Positions 40,555 through 50,080 of a DNA stretch of 64,000 nucleotides are shown here, piece after piece. Position numbers and translations under genes: made by a program. How positions within the stretch are numbered: position 1 is the stretch's first letter; each line of letters begins with the position of its first letter. Under the pieces are notes generated by a model. The model was given only the letters and a program-made list of their open reading frames with translations, was not told the DNA's origin and made no database searches. The stretch is from assembly GCF_005848555.1 (NCBI RefSeq), contig NZ_CP040518.1:2417001-2481000 (forward strand), in the 5' to 3' direction. This stretch comes from Blautia sp. SC05B48 (GTDB lineage Bacteria > Bacillota > Clostridia > Lachnospirales > Lachnospiraceae).

Positions 40555-40594
40555 AAAAAAAGTACAAATAAGAATCGAACATTTGTACTTTTTT
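40555..40594 (+). terminator. Terminator upstream of uvrB
   Basis: AAAAAAGTACAAAT/ATTTGTACTTTTTT perfect hairpin with a short loop; strong U-run, and A-run upstream so it could act both ways. It isolates uvrB from the AT-rich block. Confidence 0.85.
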
Positions 40595-40631
40595 CTTGCG
40601 TTAATCTATATACTTTCAAAAATTTATTTGA

Positions 40632-40637
40632 TATAAT
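40632..40637 (+). promoter_or_regulatory. -10 element of the likely uvrB promoter
   Basis: TATAAT preceded by TTGA; the -35 is weak. CGAACATTTGTAC at 40577-40588 resembles a GAAC-N4-GTTC LexA site with one mismatch, but it is buried in the terminator, so SOS control is only a possibility. Confidence 0.4.
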
Positions 40638-40733
40638 AGGGACTGTTACAAGAACAAACAGTAAAAATATGACAGGACCGGAGGCCAGTATTTTCAGGTA
40701 TTTCCGAGTGCTGTTTTATCCGCAAATATTAGT

Positions 40734-40852
40734 TTTGTGACTTTTATTCGTAACGAGGTGAGAAACACATCTATTCACTATAAAAATGAGCTTTTCGTTA
40801 CGAATCTGGATACGAATTTTTAGCTGATAATGATCATAGTAAAAGTCACAAA
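40734..40852 (+). repeat. Nested inverted repeat in the uvrB leader
   Basis: Outer arms TTTGTGACTTTTA (40734-40746) and TAAAAGTCACAAA (40840-40852), 13 of 13 complementary. Inner arms TTCGTAACGA (40747-40756) and TCGTTACGAA (40795-40804), 10 of 10. On the left the arms are contiguous; on the right a 35-base stretch separates them. The outer right arm ends three bases before the uvrB Shine-Dalgarno GGAGGG. It would give a large RNA structure at the translation start, or it is an inserted miniature element. Confidence 0.65.
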
Positions 40853-40866
40853 TGGAGGGATTTACC

Positions 40867-42855
40867 ATGAATGAGTTCAAATTAAAAGCCCCATACAAGC
40901 CAACCGGCGATCAGCCCCAGGCCATCGAGAAATTGGTCGAGGGATTTAAAGAAGGCAACCAGTTCGAGACTTTGCTTGGTGTTACTGGCTCCGGTAAGAC
41001 TTTCACAATGGCGAATGTCATTGCCCAGTTAAATAAACCAACTCTGGTACTTGCCCACAATAAAACACTGGCGGCCCAGCTTTACGGCGAGATGAAAGAA
41101 TTTTTTCCTGAGAACGCAGTGGAATATTTTGTCTCCTACTACGACTACTACCAGCCGGAGGCTTACGTTCCGTCCACAGACACCTACATCGCTAAGGACG
41201 CATCCACTAACGATGAGATCGATAAGCTCCGTCTCTCCGCCACAGCAGCCTTATGTGAGCGCAAGGATGTGATCGTGGTTTCGTCGGTATCCTGTATCTA
41301 TGGCTTAGGTGCACCTCAGGAGTTTTTTGATATGATGATCTCTCTTCGCCCTGGAATGGAGAAGGACCGTGATGAGGTTATCAAACAGCTGATCGATATC
41401 CAGTACACAAGAAATGAGATGGATTTTCACCGTGGAACCTTTCGTGTCCGGGGTGATGTGCTGGAGATTTTTCCGGCGAATTCTACAGACCGGGCAGTAC
41501 GGGTGGAGTTTTTCGGAGATGAGATCGAGCGTATCACAGATATCGATGTGCTTACCGGAGAGATCAAAAGTGTGGAAAGCCATGCAGCGATTTTCCCTGC
41601 ATCTCATTACGTTGTGCCTCAGGAGCAGATCCGTCGTGCAGCAGATGCCATTTTGGAAGAGATGAAGCAGCAGGTGGAATACTTTAAAAGTGAGGATAAG
41701 CTGATCGAGGCTCAGAGAATTGCGGAGCGTACCAACTTTGATGTGGAAATGATGAAGGAAACGGGATTCTGCTCCGGGATCGAGAACTACTCCAGGCACC
41801 TGACAGGGCTTGCACCGGGGCAGCCACCGTATACACTGATGGATTACTTCGGAGATGATTTTTTACTTATTATAGATGAGTCCCATAAGACAGTTCCCCA
41901 GGTTGGCGGTATGTATGCCGGTGATCAGAGCCGTAAACAGACACTGGTGGATTACGGCTTCCGACTTCCGTCTGCTAAGGATAACCGTCCATTGAGCTTT
42001 GATGAATTCGAGAACAAGCTTGACCAGGTAATGTTTGTATCTGCGACACCGGGAGAATATGAATATGACCATGAGCTTCTCCGCGCAGAGCAGATCATCC
42101 GCCCTACCGGACTTCTTGATCCGAAGGTAGAGGTGCGTCCGATCGAAGGACAGATCGATGATCTTGTGGCAGAAGTAAATAAAGAGATCGAGAAGAAAAA
42201 CAAAGTTCTGATCACTACTCTGACCAAACGTATGGCAGAAGACCTTACCGATTATATGAAAGATCTGGGAATCCGTGTCCGGTATCTTCATTCTGACATT
42301 GACACCCTGGAACGTGCGGAGATCATCCGTGACATGCGTCTGGATGTATTTGATGTGCTGGTGGGAATCAACCTTCTGCGAGAAGGTCTGGATATTCCCG
42401 AGATCACCCTGGTTGCGATCCTGGACGCAGATAAAGAAGGCTTCCTTCGTTCGGAAACATCCCTGGTACAGACTATCGGCCGTGCTGCCCGGAACAGCGA
42501 AGGCCATGTGATCATGTATGCGGATAACATGACAGAATCCATGGAAAAAGCAATCTCGGAGACAGAAAGAAGGAGAGCGATACAGGAGGCTTACAACAGG
42601 GAGCATGGCATCACTCCGACCACGATCAAGAAGGCGGTCCGTGATCTGATCGCTGTTTCGAAGAAGGTGGCAGAGACAGAAGTGAAGCTTAAAAAGGATC
42701 CGGAATCCATGAACCGAAAAGAACTGACGAAGGTGATCGCTCAGGTAGAGAAGCAGATGCGTGCTGCGGCAGCAGACCTGAATTTCGAGCAGGCTGCTGA
42801 GCTGAGAGACAAGATGCTCGAATTAAAAAAGAATCTGGAAGAATTAACGGAATAG
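40867..42855 (+). CDS. uvrB: Excinuclease ABC subunit B
   Basis: 662 residues, full length. The Walker A GVTGSGKT is at 38-45, followed by the beta-hairpin region ([18 protein letters not shown]), [26 protein letters not shown], helicase motifs V and VI ([21 protein letters not shown]), and the C-terminal UVR domain ([16 protein letters not shown]) that binds UvrC. It verifies damage in nucleotide excision repair after loading by UvrA. The ATG at 40867 with GGAGGG upstream is preferred over 40852. It appears monocistronic, without uvrA following. Confidence 0.97.
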   Translation: MNEFKLKAPYKPTGDQPQAIEKLVEGFKEGNQFETLLGVTGSGKTFTMANVIAQLNKPTLVLAHNKTLAAQLYGEMKEFFPENAVEYFVSYYDYYQPEAYVPSTDTYIAKDASTNDEIDKLRLSATAALCERKDVIVVSSVSCIYGLGAPQEFFDMMISLRPGMEKDRDEVIKQLIDIQYTRNEMDFHRGTFRVRGDVLEIFPANSTDRAVRVEFFGDEIERITDIDVLTGEIKSVESHAAIFPASHYVVPQEQIRRAADAILEEMKQQVEYFKSEDKLIEAQRIAERTNFDVEMMKETGFCSGIENYSRHLTGLAPGQPPYTLMDYFGDDFLLIIDESHKTVPQVGGMYAGDQSRKQTLVDYGFRLPSAKDNRPLSFDEFENKLDQVMFVSATPGEYEYDHELLRAEQIIRPTGLLDPKVEVRPIEGQIDDLVAEVNKEIEKKNKVLITTLTKRMAEDLTDYMKDLGIRVRYLHSDIDTLERAEIIRDMRLDVFDVLVGINLLREGLDIPEITLVAILDADKEGFLRSETSLVQTIGRAARNSEGHVIMYADNMTESMEKAISETERRRAIQEAYNREHGITPTTIKKAVRDLIAVSKKVAETEVKLKKDPESMNRKELTKVIAQVEKQMRAAAADLNFEQAAELRDKMLELKKNLEELTE

Positions 42856-42877
42856 GCTGCAAAGCAGCTGACAGTAC

Positions 42878-42908
42878 AACACCCCTGGCTGTAATAGCCA
42901 GGGGTGTT
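42878..42908. terminator. Convergent GC-rich hairpin after uvrB
   Basis: AACACCCCTGGCT/AGCCAGGGGTGTT with a five-base loop; no long T-run, so efficiency is uncertain, but position between convergent genes suggests termination. Confidence 0.6.
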
Positions 42909-42941
42909 GCCGGGTATGCTCGATCTGTTTTTAGGAAAAGC

Positions 42942-43220
42942 TTATTTTGTAGTTGAAAAGCCCAGGGAGCGCAGGGTGATGCCGGAGCCCTTGAGAAGAT
43001 CAGCCCAATATGGAACAGCCATATCCAGAGTGTCATTTGCAATTTCGGAAGCATCTTTTTGTGTCAGGATCTCATAAGGATCTGTAAGCTTGGAAGAACT
43101 GATCCTGGGAGCGGCCTCTGTAACACAGACTGTGCCAGGCAGAATTGCCGATTCTGCCGGGAGTATGGCCAGTACAAAGACTGTCATCAGAGATATCAGG
43201 ATTTTTTTCCATTTTTTCAT
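42942..43220 (-). CDS. Small secreted hypothetical protein
   Basis: 92 residues with a Sec signal peptide: MKKWKKILIS, a hydrophobic core (LMTVFVLAILPAESAIL) and probable cleavage after VTEA or the nearby AAP. The mature part (about 55 residues) is polar and has no cysteine pair or lipobox, and no family I recognise. AAGGAGGG precedes the ATG. It stands between uvrB and the two-component system, on the strand of the latter; it may be read through from it. Confidence 0.65.
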   Translation of the reverse strand: MKKWKKILISLMTVFVLAILPAESAILPGTVCVTEAAPRISSSKLTDPYEILTQKDASEIANDTLDMAVPYWADLLKGSGITLRSLGFSTTK

Positions 43221-43337
43221 AGCGATCCCTCCTTCGAAAAAATATGATGATTCTCTTTATTAATTGATTGTAAGTAAAATTCCGGAGAAGGGCACTGGCA
43301 TTTGTGCCAGTAACTTTGTTATAAAGAAGAGAAGAAG

Positions 43338-44933
43338 TTATGTATGCTGTTCCCGATAGGCGGAAGGTGTGATCCCCATTTTCTTTTTGAAGCTGGTGCT
43401 GAAATAATATTGATTGGCATAACCACATTTCAGACTGATCTCCTTCAGACTCATAGTAGTCGTAGTCAGGTAACGGGCGGCTGCGGAAATTCGCTGAGAT
43501 GTGATAAAGTCACTGAGACTGATTCCCTGATTTTTTTTGAAAAGAGCACTTAAATAAGCAGGGCTTACATTGGCAGAGGCAGCAATATCATTGAGGCAGA
43601 GCGTATTGTCAGTGTAGTGTTCATTGATATAGGAAATCACCAGTTCACAGAGCTTCTGGTGATAATCATTCATGGAGGAATCAAGCTTCCGGCATAAAAG
43701 ATGGCACAGATCCTTCAGCCATTGACATAGCTCTTCCGTATTATGAAACTCATTTATGTGGTTGTAAACATACAAAATTTTAGCTTCAAGGTCATGCGTA
43801 TCCAGATTTAATTCATAGAAAAATTTCAGGATCCGGCCAAGAAGAGAATAAATCTGTATGAAAGCGAAATTCTTTGTGCGAAATTTCTGAGTGAGCCAGT
43901 CGGAAAAATTCTGAAACCAGAGATCTATGGCAGCGGTATCCTTTTTGCAGAGAAGCCGGATCAGTTCATCCTCCTTTGTATCTGAAAAATCTGCAACAGA
44001 CAGATCGGAACCCAGAGCCTCTCTTCCGTCAAAGATATTCTGATGCGGGAAAAAGAATCTGTATTCCAGTGCATGTACGGCGCTTTTATAAGAATGGTTC
44101 AGGTTCCAAAAATCCTGGACAATTGTTCCAATACCTGCGTTGAGAGAAAGTCCCAGTGGCTGGCAGGCATCTGCGATTGAGGAAATAAGTCCGCTGGTAA
44201 GCTGGCGGAAGCTGTTGGACTGACAGCCGCTGTGTCCCAGAATGCACAGATAGCCATCCATATCCGGGAGAAGATACACAAAATCAAGAGAAGCGGTTTC
44301 CTCAGTTATCAGATCCTGAAGGTTGAAAAGCTCCATCTGAAACTTTTCAATCCCGTAAACAGCTTTTAGATCCGGAGCATTTTCAAGCTCCAGAATAACA
44401 ACTGTATAAAAATCATAATTCAGCTCCAGGTTCAGATACTTAAGATAAGGCTTCAGTCGGTAGGCTGCTTCAGAAGACGGAAGGTGTGTGATCTCGCGGA
44501 AAAATTTTTCCGTAAGAAGAGGCCTGCTTTGTTTCAGAAGCTGGAGATTTTTCTGTTCCTTTTCCATCAGTGCAAAAGCGTTTTTTACCTTCTGGATAAG
44601 ATAGGCATAATCCAGAGGCTTTTCGATATAATCCAGAGCACCGAGGAGCAGAGCGCGTCTTGCATATTCAAATTTATCATAGGCACTGATCAGGATGATC
44701 TTCACCATAGGATTGATCTCAAGAGCTTGACGGCTCATGGAAATGCCGTCAAGATCAGGCATTTCAATGTCAGAAATGATCAGATCTGCCGGTTCTTTTT
44801 TCATGGCTTCGATAGCAGAGGTTCCATTGTAGCAGACATGGATGATCTCTGCATTCAGTGTTTCCCAGTCTATGTTTTTTTCGATACCTTCTGCAGATAA
44901 GTAATTATCATCTACGATCATTATTTTTTTCAT
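43338..44933 (-). CDS. YesN-type response regulator with AraC DNA-binding domain
   Basis: 531 residues: receiver at 1-120 with phosphoacceptor Asp55 (IISDIEMPDLDG) and KPLDY; a long middle region (about 130-410) typical of YesN proteins; and two C-terminal AraC helix-turn-helix units (LCLNDIAASANVSPAYLSALFKK, then SLKEISLKCGYANQYYFSTSFKKKMGITPSAYR). It starts inside the kinase gene: the ATG at 44933 overlaps its end by 26 bases and is preceded by GGAGGAA. It probably activates the divergent ABC transporter/GH172 operon in response to an extracellular sugar signal. Confidence 0.93.
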   Translation of the reverse strand: MKKIMIVDDNYLSAEGIEKNIDWETLNAEIIHVCYNGTSAIEAMKKEPADLIISDIEMPDLDGISMSRQALEINPMVKIILISAYDKFEYARRALLLGALDYIEKPLDYAYLIQKVKNAFALMEKEQKNLQLLKQSRPLLTEKFFREITHLPSSEAAYRLKPYLKYLNLELNYDFYTVVILELENAPDLKAVYGIEKFQMELFNLQDLITEETASLDFVYLLPDMDGYLCILGHSGCQSNSFRQLTSGLISSIADACQPLGLSLNAGIGTIVQDFWNLNHSYKSAVHALEYRFFFPHQNIFDGREALGSDLSVADFSDTKEDELIRLLCKKDTAAIDLWFQNFSDWLTQKFRTKNFAFIQIYSLLGRILKFFYELNLDTHDLEAKILYVYNHINEFHNTEELCQWLKDLCHLLCRKLDSSMNDYHQKLCELVISYINEHYTDNTLCLNDIAASANVSPAYLSALFKKNQGISLSDFITSQRISAAARYLTTTTMSLKEISLKCGYANQYYFSTSFKKKMGITPSAYREQHT

Positions 44934-46734
44934 CGATATCTTCCTCCATCTGTTCGAATTCAATGGTGACGTATGTGCCGTTTCCGGGGTTGCTGCGGAT
45001 CCTTACGGAACCGTTTCCGTATAATGGGTTGGAAATACGGGAACTTACGTTGGAAATTCCAAAATGCTTCTCATAATCAATAACATTATGCTCAATAGCA
45101 TGGCGCAGCTGTGCAAGGGTTTCGGAGTCCATGCCGGCACCGTTGTCCTCAATGGAGATCACAACCGTATCATCGCCATAAAGAACATGGATCGAAATGA
45201 AAACAGCTGGTGTGCCCGAAGAAATCCCGTGCAGAATGGAATTTTCGAGAAATGGCTGAAGTGTAAACTTGCAGATCAGGAAATTTTCGATTCCATCTTC
45301 TGCTTCGATCTCCCAGTCCAGATTATCTTTATGACAGAGCTTTTCCATTTCCAGATAAAGCCGGGCAATTTCCAATTCATCTTTAATAGGAATAAGTTCC
45401 TTTGATTTACGCAGGGTAAGACGGTAAAAGGCAGTCAGATTTGCAATCATCTGATCAGCAATGTCAAGCTTTCCAAGGGACTGGCAGGTACGGATCGATC
45501 CCAGGATATTGTAAAGAAAATGCGGATTGATCTGTGACTGGAGCAGCTGGTATTTCAGACGTTCTTCGTTTACGGAAAGATTTACAATGGACTTCAGGTT
45601 TCCGGCTATTGTGTGCTGCATATCTTCAAAGGTGATGCCCAGTCTGTCAATCTCATCATACCTGGAAGGATCATCCGGGTGGGGAACAGTAACGATAGAT
45701 AGATGTTCCGGGTCATATCCCAGCTGAAAGGCTTCCATTGCATAGGAAAGTGCAGTGATCTTCCGGGTAAGATTTTCGGAAAACAGGATAACGATGATAA
45801 CAGTAAGGAGCAAGAAAATAAGGACAGTGATCAGTAAGGCACGGATCAGGATGTGCGTGTTGCCCTGAATATAGCTTTCCGGGATTTCGGTAACATGAAG
45901 CCAGCCATTGCTTAAGGTGCAGCAGTTATAATATTTGTCGCCGCTGTGAAAAGAAGAATCTGCATTTCCTTTGAGTTTCTGAAACTGTGCTTTGGAAATT
46001 CCGGATAAATTCAGTGAGGATGTATTTTTTGCTGCAATCTCTCCGTGATCTGTGAGAATGTAGCTGTATATGCGGGAATCCAAAGCAGCAGGCTGCAGAT
46101 AAGTGGTAAGCTCTGAGGTGTCCAGAGCAATGCCGTAGGCGTATTCCAGAATACCGGTGGCCTGATTTTTCAGTGCCCGGACGCAGAGGATCACATCGGC
46201 AGATGATTTTTTTGTGGACAGTATTTTAGGCAGAGGCATATTGGAAACCGGTATCCAGACAGAGGAAAAGCCTGAACCGGAAACAATATTTTTATCCAGA
46301 CCATATGCAGAAAGCTCATCTGTGGAAAAGAAGTACAGGCTTTCTTTTGAACCGAGCTGATCGGGCTGCAGAAAAACATATACATGGAAGAAATCGAATG
46401 TGGATTTATACAGCGAAATATTGTTTTTTACAGTGGTGAATTTTTTCAGTGCATCTACCTTATTAGAGGAAGGCTGATTTAGGGAGTACATTTGAAACTG
46501 TATGGTATCTGCTACATTTTCAACCTGACCGAGGCGGTCGTTCAGCTGAGAGACCAGCTGCTTGTCAGTCATTACGGCAGAATCGATGATACGATCTCTG
46601 GCAATGTTATAGGAAATGTGATAGCTGATGAAGGTCAGGGAAATCAGAGGTACCATAGTTGCGATCAGAAATGCGAGCAGGAGCTTATAGCGAAATGAGG
46701 AAAAAATGGGTGGGATACATTTGTGGAATTTCAT
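44908..46734 (-). CDS. YesM-type sensor histidine kinase
   Basis: 608 residues. A membrane helix near 15-36, an extracellular sensor domain to about 290, a second helix (ILIRALLITVLIFLLLTVIIVI) and HAMP, then the His_kinase domain with the phosphoacceptor His405 in INPHFLYNI and an ATPase domain with SIEDNGAGMD and GNGTYVTIEFEQ. It pairs with the overlapping YesN regulator. Such kinases control sugar uptake loci; the divergent binding protein, permease and GH172 genes are the likely targets. The 246-base space to the binding-protein gene (46735-46980) is AT-rich and carries a GGACA/TGTCC hairpin at 46943-46963; I could not assign promoters. Confidence 0.93.
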   Translation of the reverse strand: MKFHKCIPPIFSSFRYKLLLAFLIATMVPLISLTFISYHISYNIARDRIIDSAVMTDKQLVSQLNDRLGQVENVADTIQFQMYSLNQPSSNKVDALKKFTTVKNNISLYKSTFDFFHVYVFLQPDQLGSKESLYFFSTDELSAYGLDKNIVSGSGFSSVWIPVSNMPLPKILSTKKSSADVILCVRALKNQATGILEYAYGIALDTSELTTYLQPAALDSRIYSYILTDHGEIAAKNTSSLNLSGISKAQFQKLKGNADSSFHSGDKYYNCCTLSNGWLHVTEIPESYIQGNTHILIRALLITVLIFLLLTVIIVILFSENLTRKITALSYAMEAFQLGYDPEHLSIVTVPHPDDPSRYDEIDRLGITFEDMQHTIAGNLKSIVNLSVNEERLKYQLLQSQINPHFLYNILGSIRTCQSLGKLDIADQMIANLTAFYRLTLRKSKELIPIKDELEIARLYLEMEKLCHKDNLDWEIEAEDGIENFLICKFTLQPFLENSILHGISSGTPAVFISIHVLYGDDTVVISIEDNGAGMDSETLAQLRHAIEHNVIDYEKHFGISNVSSRISNPLYGNGSVRIRSNPGNGTYVTIEFEQMEEDIDEKNNDRR

Positions 46735-46980
46735 AGTACATACTCTCCTTTATGTCGAAAACAAATTAATGAAACCGAATCCAGCTGTGAAAAAAAGCCG
46801 TTACAAATATAGATTATATAAAAGGATTATAAAAAATTAACAACAAAAATACAAGAGAACGAAAAATAATATAAAGAAATCATAAAATATTGTATTTAGA
46901 ATGAGGGGGCTCTCTGGTATCCTTAAACCATCAAAAACAGGTGTGGACAAACACGAAAATGTCCAGAAAGGAAGAAAGAT

Positions 46981-48216
46981 ATGAAGAAAAAAGTAATGAG
47001 TGCAGTTTTGGCAGCAGCGATGGTTGTGGGTATGGCAGGTAACGTGGTTACTGTTTCCGCAGAGGAGAAATATGATCTTACCTTATACAGCATCGACACC
47101 ACAGACCCGGATTTTGAGGACTGGCTTGCAAATGTGGAAGATGCCACGGGCCTGAACATTAATGTAATTGCGGCACCTACAGATACAGATACCCGTCAGC
47201 AGAAGATCACCACAATGCTTTCCACAGGAGATGCTTCCGTGGATGTCATTCAGATCAACGATGAGATGAGTGCGGCATTTAAAAATTCCGGATGGCTGGA
47301 AGGACTGAATGATACAGTAATGACAGATGATATCGCTGATCAGTTTGCCCAGGGATATGTAAAGAATATGATCACAGATAAGGACGGAAACATTATCGGT
47401 GTTCCAGGCTATACAGGATATTTTGCATTCTGGGTAAATCAGGAGATCATGGATGAGGTCGGAATCAAATCCATTGATACAAAAGAGGATTTCATGAAGT
47501 ATATGAAGGCTGTTTCCAAGGACGGAAGATTCGGCTACGGCGGTTCCTGGGAGAAAACTTATGCATTTAACGAGCTTGCACAGTTTGTAAACATGTTCGG
47601 CGGCGATTATTTTGACTGGACCAAAGAGGAAAACAAGGAAGCAGTTCAGTTCCTCCACGATCTGGTTGCTGATAAAGAAACATCCATCGAGCAGATCGCT
47701 GATAAATATGAGCAGATGAATCCGAAGATCAATGACGGAAAATACGGATGCTGGTTCATGTGGGGCCTTGGAACAGATTATGCAAAGGCAGATATGCTTG
47801 GCGCAGATAAGATCCACATGGAAATGGTACCGGATTTCAGCGGCAAGGGAGAGCGTGCGATCTTTACAGATTCCTGGAGCTATGTTCTCAACAAAGCATC
47901 CAAGAATAAAGATGCAGCTGTGAAATTCCTCCAGTATATGGCTGATGAAGGCGGAATGGAAGCTTCCTATAAAGCATTTGACAGATATCCTGCAAGAAAG
48001 GATGTTGCAGAGAAGGTAGTTCCGGATTCTGACCCGGCAAAAGAAATGTACAGCAGATATGCAAATGAATGCAATGTACAGGGACGTCCGATGGTGGCAC
48101 AGACAATGGAATTTATCAGCGATATGGGAACAATCTTCCAGTCCTGTATGAAAGACGAGATTACAGTTGATGAGTTCTGCAAGAAGGCTCAGGATGTGGT
48201 AGATATGTATAAGTAA
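46981..48216 (+). CDS. Sugar ABC transporter substrate-binding protein (no lipobox)
   Basis: 411 residues, family 1 type solute-binding protein with ANDEMSAAFKNSGW, GVPGYTGYFAFWVNQEIMDEVG and a C-terminal helical lobe. The signal peptide (MKKKVMSAVLAAAMVVGMAG, then NVVTVSA) has no cysteine at the cleavage site, so it looks like a signal peptidase I substrate rather than a lipoprotein, which is unusual for a Gram-positive binding protein. The paralogue at 51206-52459 has a lipobox. AAAGGAAG stands before the ATG. First gene of the operon. Confidence 0.92.
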   Translation: MKKKVMSAVLAAAMVVGMAGNVVTVSAEEKYDLTLYSIDTTDPDFEDWLANVEDATGLNINVIAAPTDTDTRQQKITTMLSTGDASVDVIQINDEMSAAFKNSGWLEGLNDTVMTDDIADQFAQGYVKNMITDKDGNIIGVPGYTGYFAFWVNQEIMDEVGIKSIDTKEDFMKYMKAVSKDGRFGYGGSWEKTYAFNELAQFVNMFGGDYFDWTKEENKEAVQFLHDLVADKETSIEQIADKYEQMNPKINDGKYGCWFMWGLGTDYAKADMLGADKIHMEMVPDFSGKGERAIFTDSWSYVLNKASKNKDAAVKFLQYMADEGGMEASYKAFDRYPARKDVAEKVVPDSDPAKEMYSRYANECNVQGRPMVAQTMEFISDMGTIFQSCMKDEITVDEFCKKAQDVVDMYK

Positions 48217-48231
48217 AAGATATAAAAAAAC

Positions 48232-48271
48232 AGCAATGTAAAGCAGAGGTAAAAGTCTGCTTTACATTGCT
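48232..48271 (+). other. Strong hairpin between binding-protein and permease genes
   Basis: AGCAATGTAAAGCAGA and TCTGCTTTACATTGCT, 16 of 16 complementary, eight-base loop. There is no proper T-run. In binding-protein operons such structures protect the upstream message and lower expression of the permease genes. Confidence 0.75.
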
Positions 48272-48294
48272 TGATGAACAGGGAGGAAAGTTCC

Positions 48295-49173
48295 ATGACA
48301 ATAAGCAAAAAAAATATGAAGTGGATACCATGGCTTTTGATCCTGCCGGTTGTACTGATTCGAGGTTTTACAACAGTATATCCCATTCTGATGACTGTGA
48401 AAAACAGCTTCTTTAATATCAGTATCCTTGCAGGTATCAATGAATTTATAGGCTTCAAGAATTACCTGAAGGTATTTTCTGATCCTAAAGTGCTCACATC
48501 GATCAGCTTTACGGCAATATTTGTGGTTGCTTCCATGATCTTTCATGTGATCCTCGGAGTTATCCTGGCACTGATCCTGAATATGAAATTCAAAGGCCGC
48601 CGTTTTCTGAGGACCATCGTGCTGATCCCGTGGGCTATGCCTGCAGTAGTAGCCGGTATGGCTGCAAAATGGGCATTTAACAATGATTATGGTCTGATCA
48701 ATGATTTTATCCGCTGGTTTGTACCGGGTTACCAGAACAGCTGGCTGATCAATACAGGTACTGCAAGAGCAGCGGTAATTGCAATGGACCTGTGGAAGGA
48801 CCTTCCGTTCTTTGCAATTCTTGTACTTTCCGGACTTCAGTTTATTTCCGGCGATATCTATGAGGCAGCAAAGGTAGACGGTGCAAACGGGATCCAGAGC
48901 TTTTTCCGGATCACACTTCCGCTGATCGCAAAAAATGTCCTGACTTTATGTATTCCGTTCACACTCTGGAGACTGACAACCTTCGATCTGGTTTATTCCA
49001 TGACATCTGGAGGCCCTGGAGAGGATACTGCGCTGATCGCATACAGAATCACAACAGAAGCATTTACAAATCTAAACGTAGGATATGCTTCGGCGCTGGC
49101 TATGCTGCTGTTTGTTGTAATGGCGATCTTCAGCTGGCTGAATATACGTGTTATGAATAAGTTTGACAGTTAG
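48295..49173 (+). CDS. Sugar ABC transporter permease (MalF-type)
   Basis: 292 residues with six membrane helices; the cytoplasmic EAA loop EAAKVDGANGIQSFFRITLPLI contacts the ATPase. The ATG at 48295 has GGGAGGAAAG upstream and gives a normal length; the longer reading from 48271 lies in the hairpin. It forms the channel with the following permease. Confidence 0.92.
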   Translation: MTISKKNMKWIPWLLILPVVLIRGFTTVYPILMTVKNSFFNISILAGINEFIGFKNYLKVFSDPKVLTSISFTAIFVVASMIFHVILGVILALILNMKFKGRRFLRTIVLIPWAMPAVVAGMAAKWAFNNDYGLINDFIRWFVPGYQNSWLINTGTARAAVIAMDLWKDLPFFAILVLSGLQFISGDIYEAAKVDGANGIQSFFRITLPLIAKNVLTLCIPFTLWRLTTFDLVYSMTSGGPGEDTALIAYRITTEAFTNLNVGYASALAMLLFVVMAIFSWLNIRVMNKFDS

Positions 49174-49184
49174 GGGGAATTATC

Positions 49185-50039
49185 GTGAAGAATACAGGAA
49201 AATATAATGTTTATCATGGAGTGGTAGCCGTTGGAAGATGGGTTCTGTTTGCAGTTGTGGCTTTTCTGATCCTGTTCCCGGTTTACTGGATCTTTATTTC
49301 TTCGATCACACCGTCAGGAGAACTGTTTAAAACACCGATCGATTATCTTCCGGATCATCCCACACTGGAAAGCTATAAATTTCTGATACAGAATGTAGGA
49401 CTGCTTTCAAAGATCGGAAATACAGTTCTGATCGTAGGCATTACACTTGTGATCAGTACCGTGCTGTGTGCAATGGCTGCCTATGGCTTCTCAAGATTTA
49501 ACTCAAAGGGAGTTTCTGTTGCATTTGCGTTTGTTCTGGCTACCATGCTGATCCCTGAGGTTGTCACAGCCCGCCCGCTGTATGAGTTTATGCAGAAGGT
49601 AAAGCTGTATGATACATATCCGGGACTTATCCTTCTTTATATCAGTACCGTTATACCGTTTACGGTTCTGATCCTCAGAAACTTTGTCGGTGAGATCCCG
49701 ATCTCACTGGAGGAGGCAGCTGCTATTGACGGCGCATCTTTTTCACAGAGACTGTTTACGATCGTTCTGCCGCTGATGAAGCCGGCAATCGCTACGGTTT
49801 GCATTATCAACTTTATTACCTGTCTGAATAACTTTTTCACACCGTTGTTTTATTCAAATGGTATTCAGGTACTTTCTGTTTCCATCGTACAGCTTCCGTT
49901 ACGTGACAACATGTATGGAGTTCCGTGGGATCTGGTCAGCGCCATGGGATGGATCATCCTTCTTCCGATCATTATCTTTGTAGCTGTTTTTGAGAAACAG
50001 ATCATGGATGGTATCATGGCAGGTGGAGTAAAAGCGTAA
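49185..50039 (+). CDS. Sugar ABC transporter permease (MalG-type)
   Basis: 284 residues, six membrane helices, EAA loop EEAAAIDGASFSQRLFTIVLP. It begins with GTG at 49185, preceded by GGGGGAA, 11 bases after the other permease gene. No ATP-binding subunit is encoded here, so a shared MsmK-like ATPase elsewhere must energise the pair. Confidence 0.92.
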   Translation: MKNTGKYNVYHGVVAVGRWVLFAVVAFLILFPVYWIFISSITPSGELFKTPIDYLPDHPTLESYKFLIQNVGLLSKIGNTVLIVGITLVISTVLCAMAAYGFSRFNSKGVSVAFAFVLATMLIPEVVTARPLYEFMQKVKLYDTYPGLILLYISTVIPFTVLILRNFVGEIPISLEEAAAIDGASFSQRLFTIVLPLMKPAIATVCIINFITCLNNFFTPLFYSNGIQVLSVSIVQLPLRDNMYGVPWDLVSAMGWIILLPIIIFVAVFEKQIMDGIMAGGVKA

Positions 50040-50080
50040 ATATAATATTTTTAATTTCCAAAAGAGAGGAGAAAACAGAT

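Noticed and set aside
40577..40588. LexA box before uvrB
   Set aside because: GAACATTTGTAC has one mismatch to GAAC-N4-GTTC but lies within a terminator stem upstream of the promoter; not strong enough to list as a site.
40323..40619. 98-codon minus-strand frame in the gene-free gap
   Set aside because: It runs through two hairpins and a terminator, has no ribosome binding site and no domain character.
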